The notes under the pieces were generated by a model. It did no database searches and was not told where the DNA came from. It saw nothing but the letters and a program-made list of their open reading frames with translations. A stretch of 64,000 nt of DNA from VAXT01 sp035318925 (lineage in GTDB: Bacteria; Actinomycetota; Thermoleophilia; Gaiellales; Gaiellaceae). Shown here piece by piece: positions 34,545 through 42,394 of the stretch; the stretch's first letter is position 1; each line of letters opens with the position of its first letter. The stretch spans positions 1 to 64,000 of the forward strand of contig DATHDS010000002.1 of assembly GCA_035318925.1 (NCBI GenBank), read 5' to 3'. A program made the translations under genes and the position numbers.

Positions 34545-36542
34545 ATGGCCACGAAAGCAGCCGAGCGGCGCGGCGAGGAGCTGCGGAAGCAGCTCGAGTA
34601 CCACCTGTACCGCTACCACGTCCTCGACGAGCCGGAGATCTCGGACGCCGAGTACGACCGGCTCTACGACGAGCTCAAGGCACTCGAGGAGGAGCATCCC
34701 GAGCTGATCACGCCCGACTCGCCGACTCAACGAGTGGGCGCTCCCGCGAGCGGGCGCTTCCAGAAGGTGCAGCACCTCACCCCGATGGGCTCGCTCGAAA
34801 AGGTGACGACCGACGAGGCGCTCGAGAAGTGGGCCGAGGATGTGCGGAAGCGGCTCGGCACCGACGAGCCCGTCGCGTACGTGACGGAGCCGAAGATCGA
34901 CGGCCTCGCGATCAATCTCACCTACGAGGACGGGCTACTGACGCGCGGCGCGACGCGCGGCGACGGCGTGCAAGGCGAGGACGTGACCGTCAACCTGCGC
35001 ACGATCCCGTCGGTGCCGCTCAAGATGCGCGGCGATGGTCTGCCGGCCCTTGCGGAGGTTCGCGGCGAGGTCTACATGCCGCTCTCCGGCTTCAGTGAGC
35101 TGAACGCGCGCGTGGCCGAGCTGGGCCAGAAACTCGCACCGAACCCGAGGAACGCCGCCGCAGGATCGCTGCGCCAGAAGGACTCATCGATCACGGCCTC
35201 GCGGCCGCTCGCCGTCTGGATGTATGGGCTCGGCGCCGCCGAGGGGGTGGAGCTGAGCACGCACTGGGAGACCCTCGAGTGGTTGCGCGAACACGGCTTC
35301 CGCACGAATCCCTTCGCAGGGCGCCACGAGTCCATCGAGGCCGTTGCCGAGGTCTGCAGGCTCTGGGAGACGAAGCGCCTCGAGCTCGACTACGAGATCG
35401 ACGGCTTCGTGATCAAGGTCGACTCGTTCGACCAGCAGCGGCGACTCGGCGCTCTTCACGGAAGGCCGCGGTGGGCCCGTGCGTACAAGTGGGCGCCGAT
35501 GACCGCAGAGACGAAACTCCTGCAAATCCACATCAGAGTCGGCCGCACAGGGGCGCTCAACCCGTGGGCGCAGCTCGAGCCGGTCGAGGTCGGCGGCGTC
35601 ACCGTCTCGACCGCGACGCTCCACAACGAGGCCGACATCAACCGCAAGGACATCCGCGTGGGGGACACCGTGATCGTCCAGCGGGCGGGCGACGTCATCC
35701 CCCAGGTCGTCGGCCCAGTGCTGCCGCATGCGAAGGGCACGAAGCGCTTCCGAATGCCGAAGAAATGCCCGCTTTGCGGCGCGGAGATCGTCAAGCCCGA
35801 GGGCGAGGCCATGCACCGCTGCCCGAATCCGAAATGTGAGTCGCGCGGGCTCGAGACGCTCATCAACTGGGTCTGGGACATCGACGGCGTCGGCGAACAG
35901 GCGATCCGAAGGTTATGGAGCGAGGGGATCGTCACGTCGATGCCCGACCTCTACCGACTGACGAAGGAGCGGTTGATGGAACTCGATGGCTACGGCGAGA
36001 TCTCTGCCGGCAACGCCATCGCGTCGATCAACGAGTCGAAGAAGAATTTCAAGCTGAACAGGATCCTCGCGGGCCTGAACATCCCGCAGACCGGCTGGGT
36101 CACAGCTCGGAACCTCGCCGCGCACTTCCGCTCGATCGACGGGCTGATGAACGCGGCGCAGGAGGAGATCCAAGACGTCGAGGGCATTGGGCCAGACCGG
36201 GCCGAGGCGATTGCCGAATGGTTCTCAGACGAGGAGAACCGGAAGCTCGTCAGGGAGCTTCGCGAGCTCGGTCTCAATTTCGAGGCGGGCGATGAACTGA
36301 AGCCCGTCGAGGGGCCGCTTACGGGCCAGACCTACGTCATCACCGGGACCCTCGAGTCGTTCACGCGCGGCGAGGCTGCCGCCGCTCTCGAGGCCAAAGG
36401 CGCGAAGGTCGGGAACTCGGTCTCGAACAAGACGGCCGGCGTTATTGTCGGCGAGGATCCGGGCTCGAAGCTGAAGAAGGCGCAGCAGGCCGGGGTTCCG
36501 ATCCTCGACGAGCAGGCGCTGAAGTCTCTACTGGCCGGCTAG
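34545..36542 (+). CDS. ligA: NAD-dependent DNA ligase
   Basis: Seals nicks in replication and repair; 665 residues from ATG 34545. A longer frame upstream runs antisense through the neighbour and is rejected. The adenylation domain has the AMP-accepting K117 in TEPKIDGLAINL. The OB fold follows around VGGVTVSTATLHN, then a Cys4 zinc finger (CPLC...CPNPKC), helix-hairpin-helix repeats (LAGLNIPQTG, VEGIGPDRAEAIA) and a BRCT domain over the last ~75 residues. TAGCAT 7 nt before the ATG suggests leaderless expression. The 3' end overlaps dacB tail to tail. Confidence 0.98.
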   Translation: MATKAAERRGEELRKQLEYHLYRYHVLDEPEISDAEYDRLYDELKALEEEHPELITPDSPTQRVGAPASGRFQKVQHLTPMGSLEKVTTDEALEKWAEDVRKRLGTDEPVAYVTEPKIDGLAINLTYEDGLLTRGATRGDGVQGEDVTVNLRTIPSVPLKMRGDGLPALAEVRGEVYMPLSGFSELNARVAELGQKLAPNPRNAAAGSLRQKDSSITASRPLAVWMYGLGAAEGVELSTHWETLEWLREHGFRTNPFAGRHESIEAVAEVCRLWETKRLELDYEIDGFVIKVDSFDQQRRLGALHGRPRWARAYKWAPMTAETKLLQIHIRVGRTGALNPWAQLEPVEVGGVTVSTATLHNEADINRKDIRVGDTVIVQRAGDVIPQVVGPVLPHAKGTKRFRMPKKCPLCGAEIVKPEGEAMHRCPNPKCESRGLETLINWVWDIDGVGEQAIRRLWSEGIVTSMPDLYRLTKERLMELDGYGEISAGNAIASINESKKNFKLNRILAGLNIPQTGWVTARNLAAHFRSIDGLMNAAQEEIQDVEGIGPDRAEAIAEWFSDEENRKLVRELRELGLNFEAGDELKPVEGPLTGQTYVITGTLESFTRGEAAAALEAKGAKVGNSVSNKTAGVIVGEDPGSKLKKAQQAGVPILDEQALKSLLAG

Positions 36543-37730
36543 GACCGCAGCGAAGCGGTCCTGGGCCGTGCGGGCCCAGTAGGTCGAAACGGGCGAGCCG
36601 TTCTGGATGACCGAGAAGGCGTAGCGGCGCCTGGCGTAGCCCGAGAGGGCAGAGGCCTCGTTCAGGGTGCCCGTCTTCGCTCTCACCCGCCCGGCAGCCG
36701 CGGTACCGCGCATCCTGCCCTCCAGCGTGCCGTTACGCCCGGCAAGCGGCAGGGCGGAGAGCAGGATCTCGCGCAGGTTCTCGTCCAGCCAGCTCGCCTG
36801 CAGCATGGCCACGAGGGCGTTTGCGGTCAGCCGGTCACGGCTCGACAGGCCCGAGCCGTCGGCGATTCGTACTCCCGCAAGCGGGACCTCCTGGTCCGCG
36901 AGCAGTTGCCGGATGACCGCAGCTCCGGCTGCCGTGCTGCCTTGGGACGAGAAACTGGCCCCGAGCTGCTTGATCAGGAGCTCGGCGGTGAAGTTGTCGC
37001 TCTCGTGGTCCATGAAGGTCAGGATTTGCTCCAGCGGCACCGAGTCGATCGACGCCAGCGGCGTCGTGGCGTCGTCGGCGGTCCCGGTCATCGCCCGGCC
37101 TGAAACCGAGATACCGTTCCGCACCAGGGCCGCGCGGAAGGACAGCGCCGCCGCGAGCGCCGGGTCGCGGTTGATGCGGCCCCGGTACCGCGCCCGGTCG
37201 ACGGTCAGCGCGGAGAGCGGCGGCGATTCGTTGATGAAGAACCACGACTTCCAGCCCGGGCCCATGCGCTTGGTGTCGAAGTAGGACTCGTCGCCGACGA
37301 TGCGCCCGCGGATCCGCCGGATGCCCTGAGCGCGGAGCTGCGAAGCGAGATTCAGCAGGTCGAGCGTCGAGAGGGTCGGGTCGCCGTAGCCCTTGAGCAC
37401 GATGTCGCCGTGCCAGAGCGAGCCCTCGAGCGCACCCTCGCCGAGAACGTCGGTCTCGAACTGGTAGCTCGGCCCCAGCGCGAGCAGGCAGGCGTACGTG
37501 ACGGCGATCTTCTCGTTCGATGCGGGGATCAGCGGCAGGCTCAGGTTCCGGGCGAACACCGGCTTGCCGGTAACGAGGTCGACCGCGAAGGCAGCCGAGC
37601 GGGACTTCGCGACGTGGGGGACCGCGAGCGCCCGCGAAAGCCGGCGAGAAAGCGGCGTCTGCGGCGCGGCGGCAGCGGAGGGCGCGAGGAACGCGGCAGC
37701 GAGGAAAACGGCGAAGAGGCGACGCGGCAC
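36528..37730 (-). CDS. dacB: D-alanyl-D-alanine carboxypeptidase/endopeptidase (PBP4-like, S13)
   Basis: Trims peptidoglycan stem peptides outside the membrane; 400 residues from GTG 37730 with a signal peptide ending near PSAAAA. The active-site Ser-Lys pair is in PASNEKIAV (SNEK), and KTG is in VRAKTGTLNEAS. ADGSGLSSRDRLT occupies the position of the S-x-N motif but carries D in place of the usual asparagine, which should be checked. The start is chosen from the promoter: TTGACG, an 18-nt spacer and GACAAT end 6 nt before this GTG. Longer in-frame starts lie inside the promoter. Confidence 0.92.
   Translation of the reverse strand: MPRRLFAVFLAAAFLAPSAAAAPQTPLSRRLSRALAVPHVAKSRSAAFAVDLVTGKPVFARNLSLPLIPASNEKIAVTYACLLALGPSYQFETDVLGEGALEGSLWHGDIVLKGYGDPTLSTLDLLNLASQLRAQGIRRIRGRIVGDESYFDTKRMGPGWKSWFFINESPPLSALTVDRARYRGRINRDPALAAALSFRAALVRNGISVSGRAMTGTADDATTPLASIDSVPLEQILTFMDHESDNFTAELLIKQLGASFSSQGSTAAGAAVIRQLLADQEVPLAGVRIADGSGLSSRDRLTANALVAMLQASWLDENLREILLSALPLAGRNGTLEGRMRGTAAAGRVRAKTGTLNEASALSGYARRRYAFSVIQNGSPVSTYWARTAQDRFAAVLAGQ
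36541..36562 (+). terminator. Hairpin at the end of ligA
   Basis: A perfect 8-bp stem AGGACCGC/GCGGTCCT with a 6-nt loop, beginning at the second base of the ligA stop codon and lying within the 3' coding end of dacB on the opposite strand. Likely terminator for ligA. Confidence 0.55.
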
Positions 37731-37736
37731 GAGAGC

Positions 37737-37766
37737 ATTGTCTTGATCTGACCCGGACACCGTCAA
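37737..37766 (-). promoter_or_regulatory. dacB promoter (leaderless)
   Basis: On the minus strand, TTGACG (37766-37761), an 18-nt spacer and GACAAT (37742-37737), then 6 nt to GTG 37730. The spacing puts the transcription start at the start codon. Confidence 0.6.
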
Positions 37767-37850
37767 ATCACGAATAGGTCTCCCGGTCGCAAAGATGGGC
37801 CGAGCGGCCTATAGCCCGGCGACCGCCGTCCTGCCCATAATCGTTGGAGC

Positions 37851-38168
37851 ATGGCCGACGACCTCGACCTTCTATTGGAGCGCGTTCGCGCGCTGATCGA
37901 CGCGATCGCTGGAGGCGCCGGCCTGCCGCGCAACGAGGTCGAGCCGACCCTGACCGACGGCTACGCGCGGGCGCTCCAGCTCGACGCGGAGTGCCTGCGG
38001 CTCGAGCATCGGATCGACCGCCTCACCCGAGAGATCGCCGAAGGCCGAGAGATCCCGGACGGCAAGCTGTCGGGGCTCCTCCGGCACCTTCACGAGACCG
38101 AGCAGCGCTCGATCGCGCTCCGTGAGCTTCTCGCTCCTCTGCGCCAGCTCGTCGCCCGAGCCGCCTAG
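37851..38168 (+). CDS. Small helical hypothetical protein
   Basis: 105 residues, no recognised family, no signal peptide or membrane segment. Heptad-like Leu/Arg/Glu patterns (LRLEHRIDRLTREIAEG, then LRHLHETEQRSIALREL) predict a two-helix coiled coil. ATG 37851 has TTGGAG 5 nt upstream and CATAAT 9 nt upstream. The next gene begins 22 nt downstream with its own -10-like box. Confidence 0.7.
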   Translation: MADDLDLLLERVRALIDAIAGGAGLPRNEVEPTLTDGYARALQLDAECLRLEHRIDRLTREIAEGREIPDGKLSGLLRHLHETEQRSIALRELLAPLRQLVARAA

Positions 38169-38190
38169 ACCGTTTCGCTAGGGTCCCCGC

Positions 38191-38931
38191 GTGTCAGGCG
38201 TGACCGGCGAATCCGAAGCGCTGCTCGAGGAACGCATCGAGCGCGAGTTCGTCGACGGCCTCCTCGGCGGCCGCCAGCCGTTCGACCGCTATCGCCGCGA
38301 GGTGGAGGCGAGCGGCCTGCTCGAGCATCTCCAGGCGGGCTACGAGGAGTTCTGGGGGATCATCGAGAGATCGAGCGGCTACAACACGGGGCGCCTTGGT
38401 GACGAGGAGGGGATCCGCCTCTACACGCTCGTGCGCGAGCTCAAGCCGGCGATCGCAGTCGAGACGGGCGTCTGCAACGGGTTTTCGACGGCGTTCCTGC
38501 TGCTCGCGCTCGAACGGAACGGCGTCGGCGAGCTGCACTCGCTCGACCTGCCCGATGTGATCGGCGAGGTGTACGACCCCGGGACTTTTTGGGAGGGCAA
38601 GCGGGGCGCGGCGATCCTGCCCGGGAAGGAGCCGGGGTGGGTGATCCCGGACGAGCTCCGCCGACGCTGGCGGCTCGTGCTCGGGCGAAGCCAGGAGGAG
38701 TTGCCGCGGCTCCTCGACGGCCTCGGAACGCTCGACTTCTTCATGCACGACAGCGAGCACTCGTACGAGTGCATGCGGTTCGAGTTCGAGACGGCCTGGC
38801 CCGCGCTGCGCGAAGGGGGCGTCCTCGTCGCCGATGACTGGGACTGGAACGACGCGTTCATGGAGCTGGCGCAGGAGACCCACCGCACGCCGGTGACGCT
38901 CGGAGAGAAGCTCGCACTGCTGCGCAAGTAG
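38191..38931 (+). CDS. Class I SAM-dependent methyltransferase-like protein
   Basis: 246 residues. AVETGVCNGFSTAFLLLAL resembles the SAM-binding motif I, and DFFMHDSEHSYECMRFEFE resembles the Methyltransf_24 segment that coordinates substrate or metal in small-molecule and sugar methyltransferases. A C-terminal VADDWDWND follows. The substrate is unknown and there is no biosynthetic cluster around it. GTG start with TAGGGT 6 nt upstream (38179-38184) and no Shine-Dalgarno. Confidence 0.8.
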   Translation: MSGVTGESEALLEERIEREFVDGLLGGRQPFDRYRREVEASGLLEHLQAGYEEFWGIIERSSGYNTGRLGDEEGIRLYTLVRELKPAIAVETGVCNGFSTAFLLLALERNGVGELHSLDLPDVIGEVYDPGTFWEGKRGAAILPGKEPGWVIPDELRRRWRLVLGRSQEELPRLLDGLGTLDFFMHDSEHSYECMRFEFETAWPALREGGVLVADDWDWNDAFMELAQETHRTPVTLGEKLALLRK

Positions 38932-38945
38932 GGCCGTTGCCAGGC

Positions 38946-39632
38946 TCAGACGATGCCGCTGCGCACGGCATAGACCGCGGCCTGGATCCGGTTTTCGATC
39001 TGGAGCTTCATGAGGATGTTCGAGATGTGGTTCTTGACCGTCTTAGGGCTGATGTGGAGCGCTTCGGCGATCTGCGAGTTGTCTTTCCCGTTCGCGATCA
39101 GGCGCAGCACCTCGAGCTCGCGCTCGGAGAGCTCGGCCCGGATCGTCTGGGCGCCCTGGTCGAGGGTGACGGCGCGCACCCGCTGGAGGACCTTCGCCGC
39201 GATCGGCGGTGAGATCAGCGATTCCCCGACTGCTGCGGACGTGATCCCGCGGATCAGCTCCTGGATCGACGAGTCCTTGATGAGGTAGCCGCAGGCGCCC
39301 GCGACGATCGCGTCCATCACGTCCTCGTCCTGGTCCGAGATTGTCAGGACGACGACCCGGGTCAGGGGAGCGAAGGACGTGATCTCTCGCGTCGCCTCGA
39401 CGCCGCTCATCCCGGGCATGTTCAGGTCCATGACGACGATGTCCGGCGCCACCTCGCGCACGACCCGGATTGCGTCCTTGCCATTCGCGGCCTCGCCGAC
39501 GATCTGGAGCCCTTGTTCCTCGAGCAGGTTGCGCAGTCCCGTCCGGAAGAGATCGTGGTCGTCCACGAGCAGGACGCGGAGGTCGCTCTTCTCCCCCTTG
39601 ACCTTCTCCTTCTCCTTGGCCTTCTGGCTCAC
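38946..39632 (-). CDS. NarL/FixJ-type response regulator
   Basis: 228 residues. The receiver domain (about 18-135) has the acidic pair D24-D25, phospho-acceptor D69 (DIVVMDLNMPG) and the switch lysine in GYLIKDSS. The C-terminal LuxR-type helix-turn-helix is LSERELEVLRLIANG to the end. GTG 39632 is chosen; upstream of it the frame only reads antisense of the next gene. A Lys/Glu stretch (QKAKEKEKVKGEK) precedes the receiver. No histidine kinase is adjacent, so it is an orphan in this window. It lies 27 nt downstream of the 3D-domain hydrolase gene and may be co-transcribed with it. Confidence 0.92.
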   Translation of the reverse strand: MSQKAKEKEKVKGEKSDLRVLLVDDHDLFRTGLRNLLEEQGLQIVGEAANGKDAIRVVREVAPDIVVMDLNMPGMSGVEATREITSFAPLTRVVVLTISDQDEDVMDAIVAGACGYLIKDSSIQELIRGITSAAVGESLISPPIAAKVLQRVRAVTLDQGAQTIRAELSERELEVLRLIANGKDNSQIAEALHISPKTVKNHISNILMKLQIENRIQAAVYAVRSGIV

Positions 39633-39658
39633 CGCCGCTTCCCCCGTCTCCGCCGCTC

Positions 39659-40654
39659 TTAGTGCAGCGTGATTGTGACGATTCGCGTGCCCCAGGCGAG
39701 CGCTTCGGCGTGGGTCGGGAACCAGAGGTCGATGCGGGCGCCGTTGACGGCCCCACCAGTGTCGGCCGCGAAGCCCTCGCCGTACCCGGGCACGGTCATC
39801 CGTGTTCCGAGCGGAATCACGGACGGGTCGACCGCGACGATTCCGTAGCCGACGGCCACGCCCGTCGCCGTCCTGCCAGTGAGGGAGTAGCCCGTCGCCG
39901 TCACCGTCATCGCGTGCGGCCCTGCGACAGCGCCGCGGAGCTGGGTCGTCGTGCGCTCGGCCTGGGCAGCCGTGAGCTGCGACTCGAGGGAGGCGATCGT
40001 CGCCGAGTTCGAGTCGCGCTTTGCGGCGAGCGACGCGAGCATGGCCGCTCGCTCGCGGCGTGCGGCGTCCAGCGCCGCGACGCTGGCCGCGGTCGCATCT
40101 TCTGTCTCTCGCGCCTGAGCCTCCTCGGCGGCGAGTCGGCGCGTGGCGAGGGTCAGTCTCGCGCGAGCGGCCCGAGCCTGCTCGATGACGCTCTCGTCCT
40201 GGCCTGCGACCCGGTGGAGATTCTCGAGCCCGCTGATCGCGTCGTCGAGCGACTTCGCGCCGACGAGCACGGTCATCGGGTCCGTGTCTCCCTGCTCGTA
40301 GAGGACGCGGAGGCGTTCCTCCAGGCGCTGTTCCGAGACGGCGAGCGTGCGCCGTGCGAGCCGGAGGGTGTCCACCGCTTCGGCGCGCTGTCCGGCGATC
40401 GCCTGCGTTCTTGCGTGGAGGCGGACGAGCGCGGCCCGGGTCTGCTCGAGCCGCGTACCGAGGGAGGCGGCGCTCAGCCATGCGGCGCGGGCCTGCGTGC
40501 TCAGCGATCCGTTTTGGGCCCGTAGCGACTGGGTGCGCTCGCGAAGCCTCGACGCCGAATCGGCGCCACTTGCAACCGGGAGCAGCAAAATGGCGGAAAC
40601 GGCGACGCAGACAGCGGCGAGCCCAGCCCGAGGGGCGGTACCTGGCTCTCCCAC
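39659..40654 (-). CDS. Secreted coiled-coil protein with 3D (RlpA-like) domain
   Basis: 331 residues: a signal peptide (LAAVCVAVSAILLLPVASGA), a long coiled coil (about 35-235) and a C-terminal 3D domain. The three conserved aspartates are in AVDPSVIPLG, FAADTGG and ARIDLWF. 3D domains of the Rpf2/YocH type are linked to peptidoglycan cleavage. The coiled coil includes RLRVLYEQGDTDPMTVLVGA, which parallels RLVAMYTSGGENTGLEVLLG in the divergent NlpC/P60 gene. GTG start with TAGGTT 7 nt upstream (40662-40667). Confidence 0.85.
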   Translation of the reverse strand: MGEPGTAPRAGLAAVCVAVSAILLLPVASGADSASRLRERTQSLRAQNGSLSTQARAAWLSAASLGTRLEQTRAALVRLHARTQAIAGQRAEAVDTLRLARRTLAVSEQRLEERLRVLYEQGDTDPMTVLVGAKSLDDAISGLENLHRVAGQDESVIEQARAARARLTLATRRLAAEEAQARETEDATAASVAALDAARRERAAMLASLAAKRDSNSATIASLESQLTAAQAERTTTQLRGAVAGPHAMTVTATGYSLTGRTATGVAVGYGIVAVDPSVIPLGTRMTVPGYGEGFAADTGGAVNGARIDLWFPTHAEALAWGTRIVTITLH

Positions 40655-40767
40655 GGGGTTGAACCTACCACAGTCCCAGCGACTGTTAGTGCGGTATCAC
40701 ACCACTGTTCGTCACGGTTTCGTAGGCGGTTTGCGGTCGTCCGTCCACGTTGTTATGGTGCCCCCAC

Positions 40768-41913
40768 GTGACGTACCGGCCCCCTTCCGGTGCGCCAGTC
40801 GCAGTCGGGGATCGCCCATTGACCGGCATTTTCAAGCGACAGGCGTGGCTGTTCTTGCTCGCACTCGTGGTGGCCCTGGCGGCTGCCTCGGCGGCGTTCG
40901 CCACCCCCGGGACGGTCTCGGGGAAGCAGGCAGAAGCTCGGGCCGTGCTGGGGCAGATCCAGGGGCTCGACGCGAACCTCGAGCACGCGGTCGAGGCGTA
41001 CAACCTCGCCAACCAGAAGCTGGCCGGCATCGAGGCAGATCTGCGGGAGAACAAGGTGGAGCTTCGCGTCGCGCGCTCGAACCTTCGGCACGCTCAGACG
41101 GTGCTCTCCGCGCGCCTCGTCGCGATGTACACGTCCGGCGGCGAGAACACCGGCCTCGAGGTGCTGCTCGGCGCGAGCTCGATCGACGACCTCATGTCGC
41201 GCATCGACACGGTCAACCGAGTGTCGGACCAAAGCGCGGAGGTCCTGAGGGAGGTCAAGATCTTCCGCACCGCGGTGCGCGAACGGGAAGCGCGGTTGAA
41301 GAACGCGCACGTGGAGCAGGCGAAGCTCGTCGCCGAGCGGTCGGCAGAGAAGGCGTCGATTGAAGGGCAGCTCTCGCAGCGCCGCCAGCTTCTCTCGTCG
41401 ATCAAGAGCGAGATCGACCGGATTCAGGCAGCGGAGCGGGTCCGGCAGGCCCAGCTGGCCGCGGAGGCGCGGGCCCGGCTCGCGACGAACGGCGCCGAGG
41501 TGCTCAGCGCAAGCGCCGGCGCGATCAGCGATCCCGCCGGGCCGATCTACGCGCCGCCGCCCGGAAAGTACGGGGGTGTCGTCGGCATCGCGATGCAGTA
41601 CCTGGGGACCCCGTACGTCTACGGCGGGGCAAGCCCCAGCGGGTTCGACTGCTCGGGTTTCGTCATGTACGTCTTCGCCCAGGTCGGCGTCTCGCTCCCG
41701 CACAACGCGGCCGCGCAGTACGGGTACGGCATGCCCGTCTCGCGCGATCAGCTCCAGGCCGGCGACCTCGTCTTCTTCAACGGGCTCGGGCACGTCGGGA
41801 TCTACATCGGCGGCGGCCAGTTCATCCACTCGCCGCACACGGGCGACGTGGTCAAGATCTCCAGCCTGAGTGGCTGGTACTCGTCGACCTACGTCGGCGC
41901 CCGGCGTCTCTGA
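40768..41913 (+). CDS. Secreted NlpC/P60 endopeptidase with CwlO-like coiled coil
   Basis: Cell-wall DL-endopeptidase. After a signal/anchor segment (WLFLLALVVALAAASAAFA), a long coiled coil resembles the CwlO/RipC stalk regulated by FtsEX. The C-terminal ~115 residues are NlpC/P60, with the catalytic Cys in GFDCSGFVMY (codon at 41650) and His in GHVGIYIGGG, followed by FIHSPHTG. The start is uncertain: GTG 40768 has TATGGT 8 nt upstream, while TTG 40819 would give a shorter, more typical signal peptide. Divergent from a 3D-domain protein with a similar stalk. Confidence 0.9.
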   Translation: MTYRPPSGAPVAVGDRPLTGIFKRQAWLFLLALVVALAAASAAFATPGTVSGKQAEARAVLGQIQGLDANLEHAVEAYNLANQKLAGIEADLRENKVELRVARSNLRHAQTVLSARLVAMYTSGGENTGLEVLLGASSIDDLMSRIDTVNRVSDQSAEVLREVKIFRTAVREREARLKNAHVEQAKLVAERSAEKASIEGQLSQRRQLLSSIKSEIDRIQAAERVRQAQLAAEARARLATNGAEVLSASAGAISDPAGPIYAPPPGKYGGVVGIAMQYLGTPYVYGGASPSGFDCSGFVMYVFAQVGVSLPHNAAAQYGYGMPVSRDQLQAGDLVFFNGLGHVGIYIGGGQFIHSPHTGDVVKISSLSGWYSSTYVGARRL

Positions 41914-41936
41914 CAGACCCGACCATCCGGCATTCC

Positions 41937-42383
41937 GTGGCGCGCTCCTCGCTGAACCGTTCGGCATTCGCTGCGACCACGCATTGCCTGACCGGTTGCG
42001 CAATCGGGGAGGTTCTTGGCATGGTCGTTGCGACTGCACTCGGCTGGGGAAACGCCGCGTCGATCCTGATCTCAGTCGTGCTCGCCTTCTTCTTCGGCTA
42101 CTCGTTGACGATCCGTCCCATACTGCGCGCTGAAGTTCCTTTGCAGCGCGCGCTGCCCCTTGCGTTCGCGTCGGACACGGCTTCGATCGGAGTCATGGAG
42201 GCAGTCGATAATGCGTTCATCCTTCTGGTGCCGGGGGCTATTTCTGCGGGCCTGGCGAACTGGCTGTTCTGGTGGAGCCTCGTTGTGAGCCTCATGGTCG
42301 CGTTCGTCTTCGCCTTCCCGCTCAATCGGTGGCTCATCGCTCGAGGGCGCGGCCACGCGGTAGTGCACGCCTACATGCACTAG
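41937..42383 (+). CDS. DUF4396-like membrane protein
   Basis: 148 residues with about four membrane helices. HCLTGCAIGEVLGMVVATALGW near the N-terminus is the DUF4396 signature (His and two Cys in the first helix), with NWLFWWSLVVSLMVAFVFAFP and the closing His residues. The family's function is unknown; the conserved His/Cys suggests metal or haem contact, which is inference. GTG 41937 lies 23 nt after the NlpC/P60 gene, so the two may be co-transcribed. Confidence 0.8.
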   Translation: MARSSLNRSAFAATTHCLTGCAIGEVLGMVVATALGWGNAASILISVVLAFFFGYSLTIRPILRAEVPLQRALPLAFASDTASIGVMEAVDNAFILLVPGAISAGLANWLFWWSLVVSLMVAFVFAFPLNRWLIARGRGHAVVHAYMH

Positions 42384-42394
42384 TCGAGATGCGT

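Noticed and set aside
40655..40767. Possible cyclic di-AMP riboswitch before the NlpC/P60 gene
   Set aside because: Such riboswitches often precede wall hydrolases in Gram-positives, but the 113-nt gap lacks the conserved core I looked for, and both flanking genes have -10-like boxes 7-8 nt from their starts, leaving no room for a leader.
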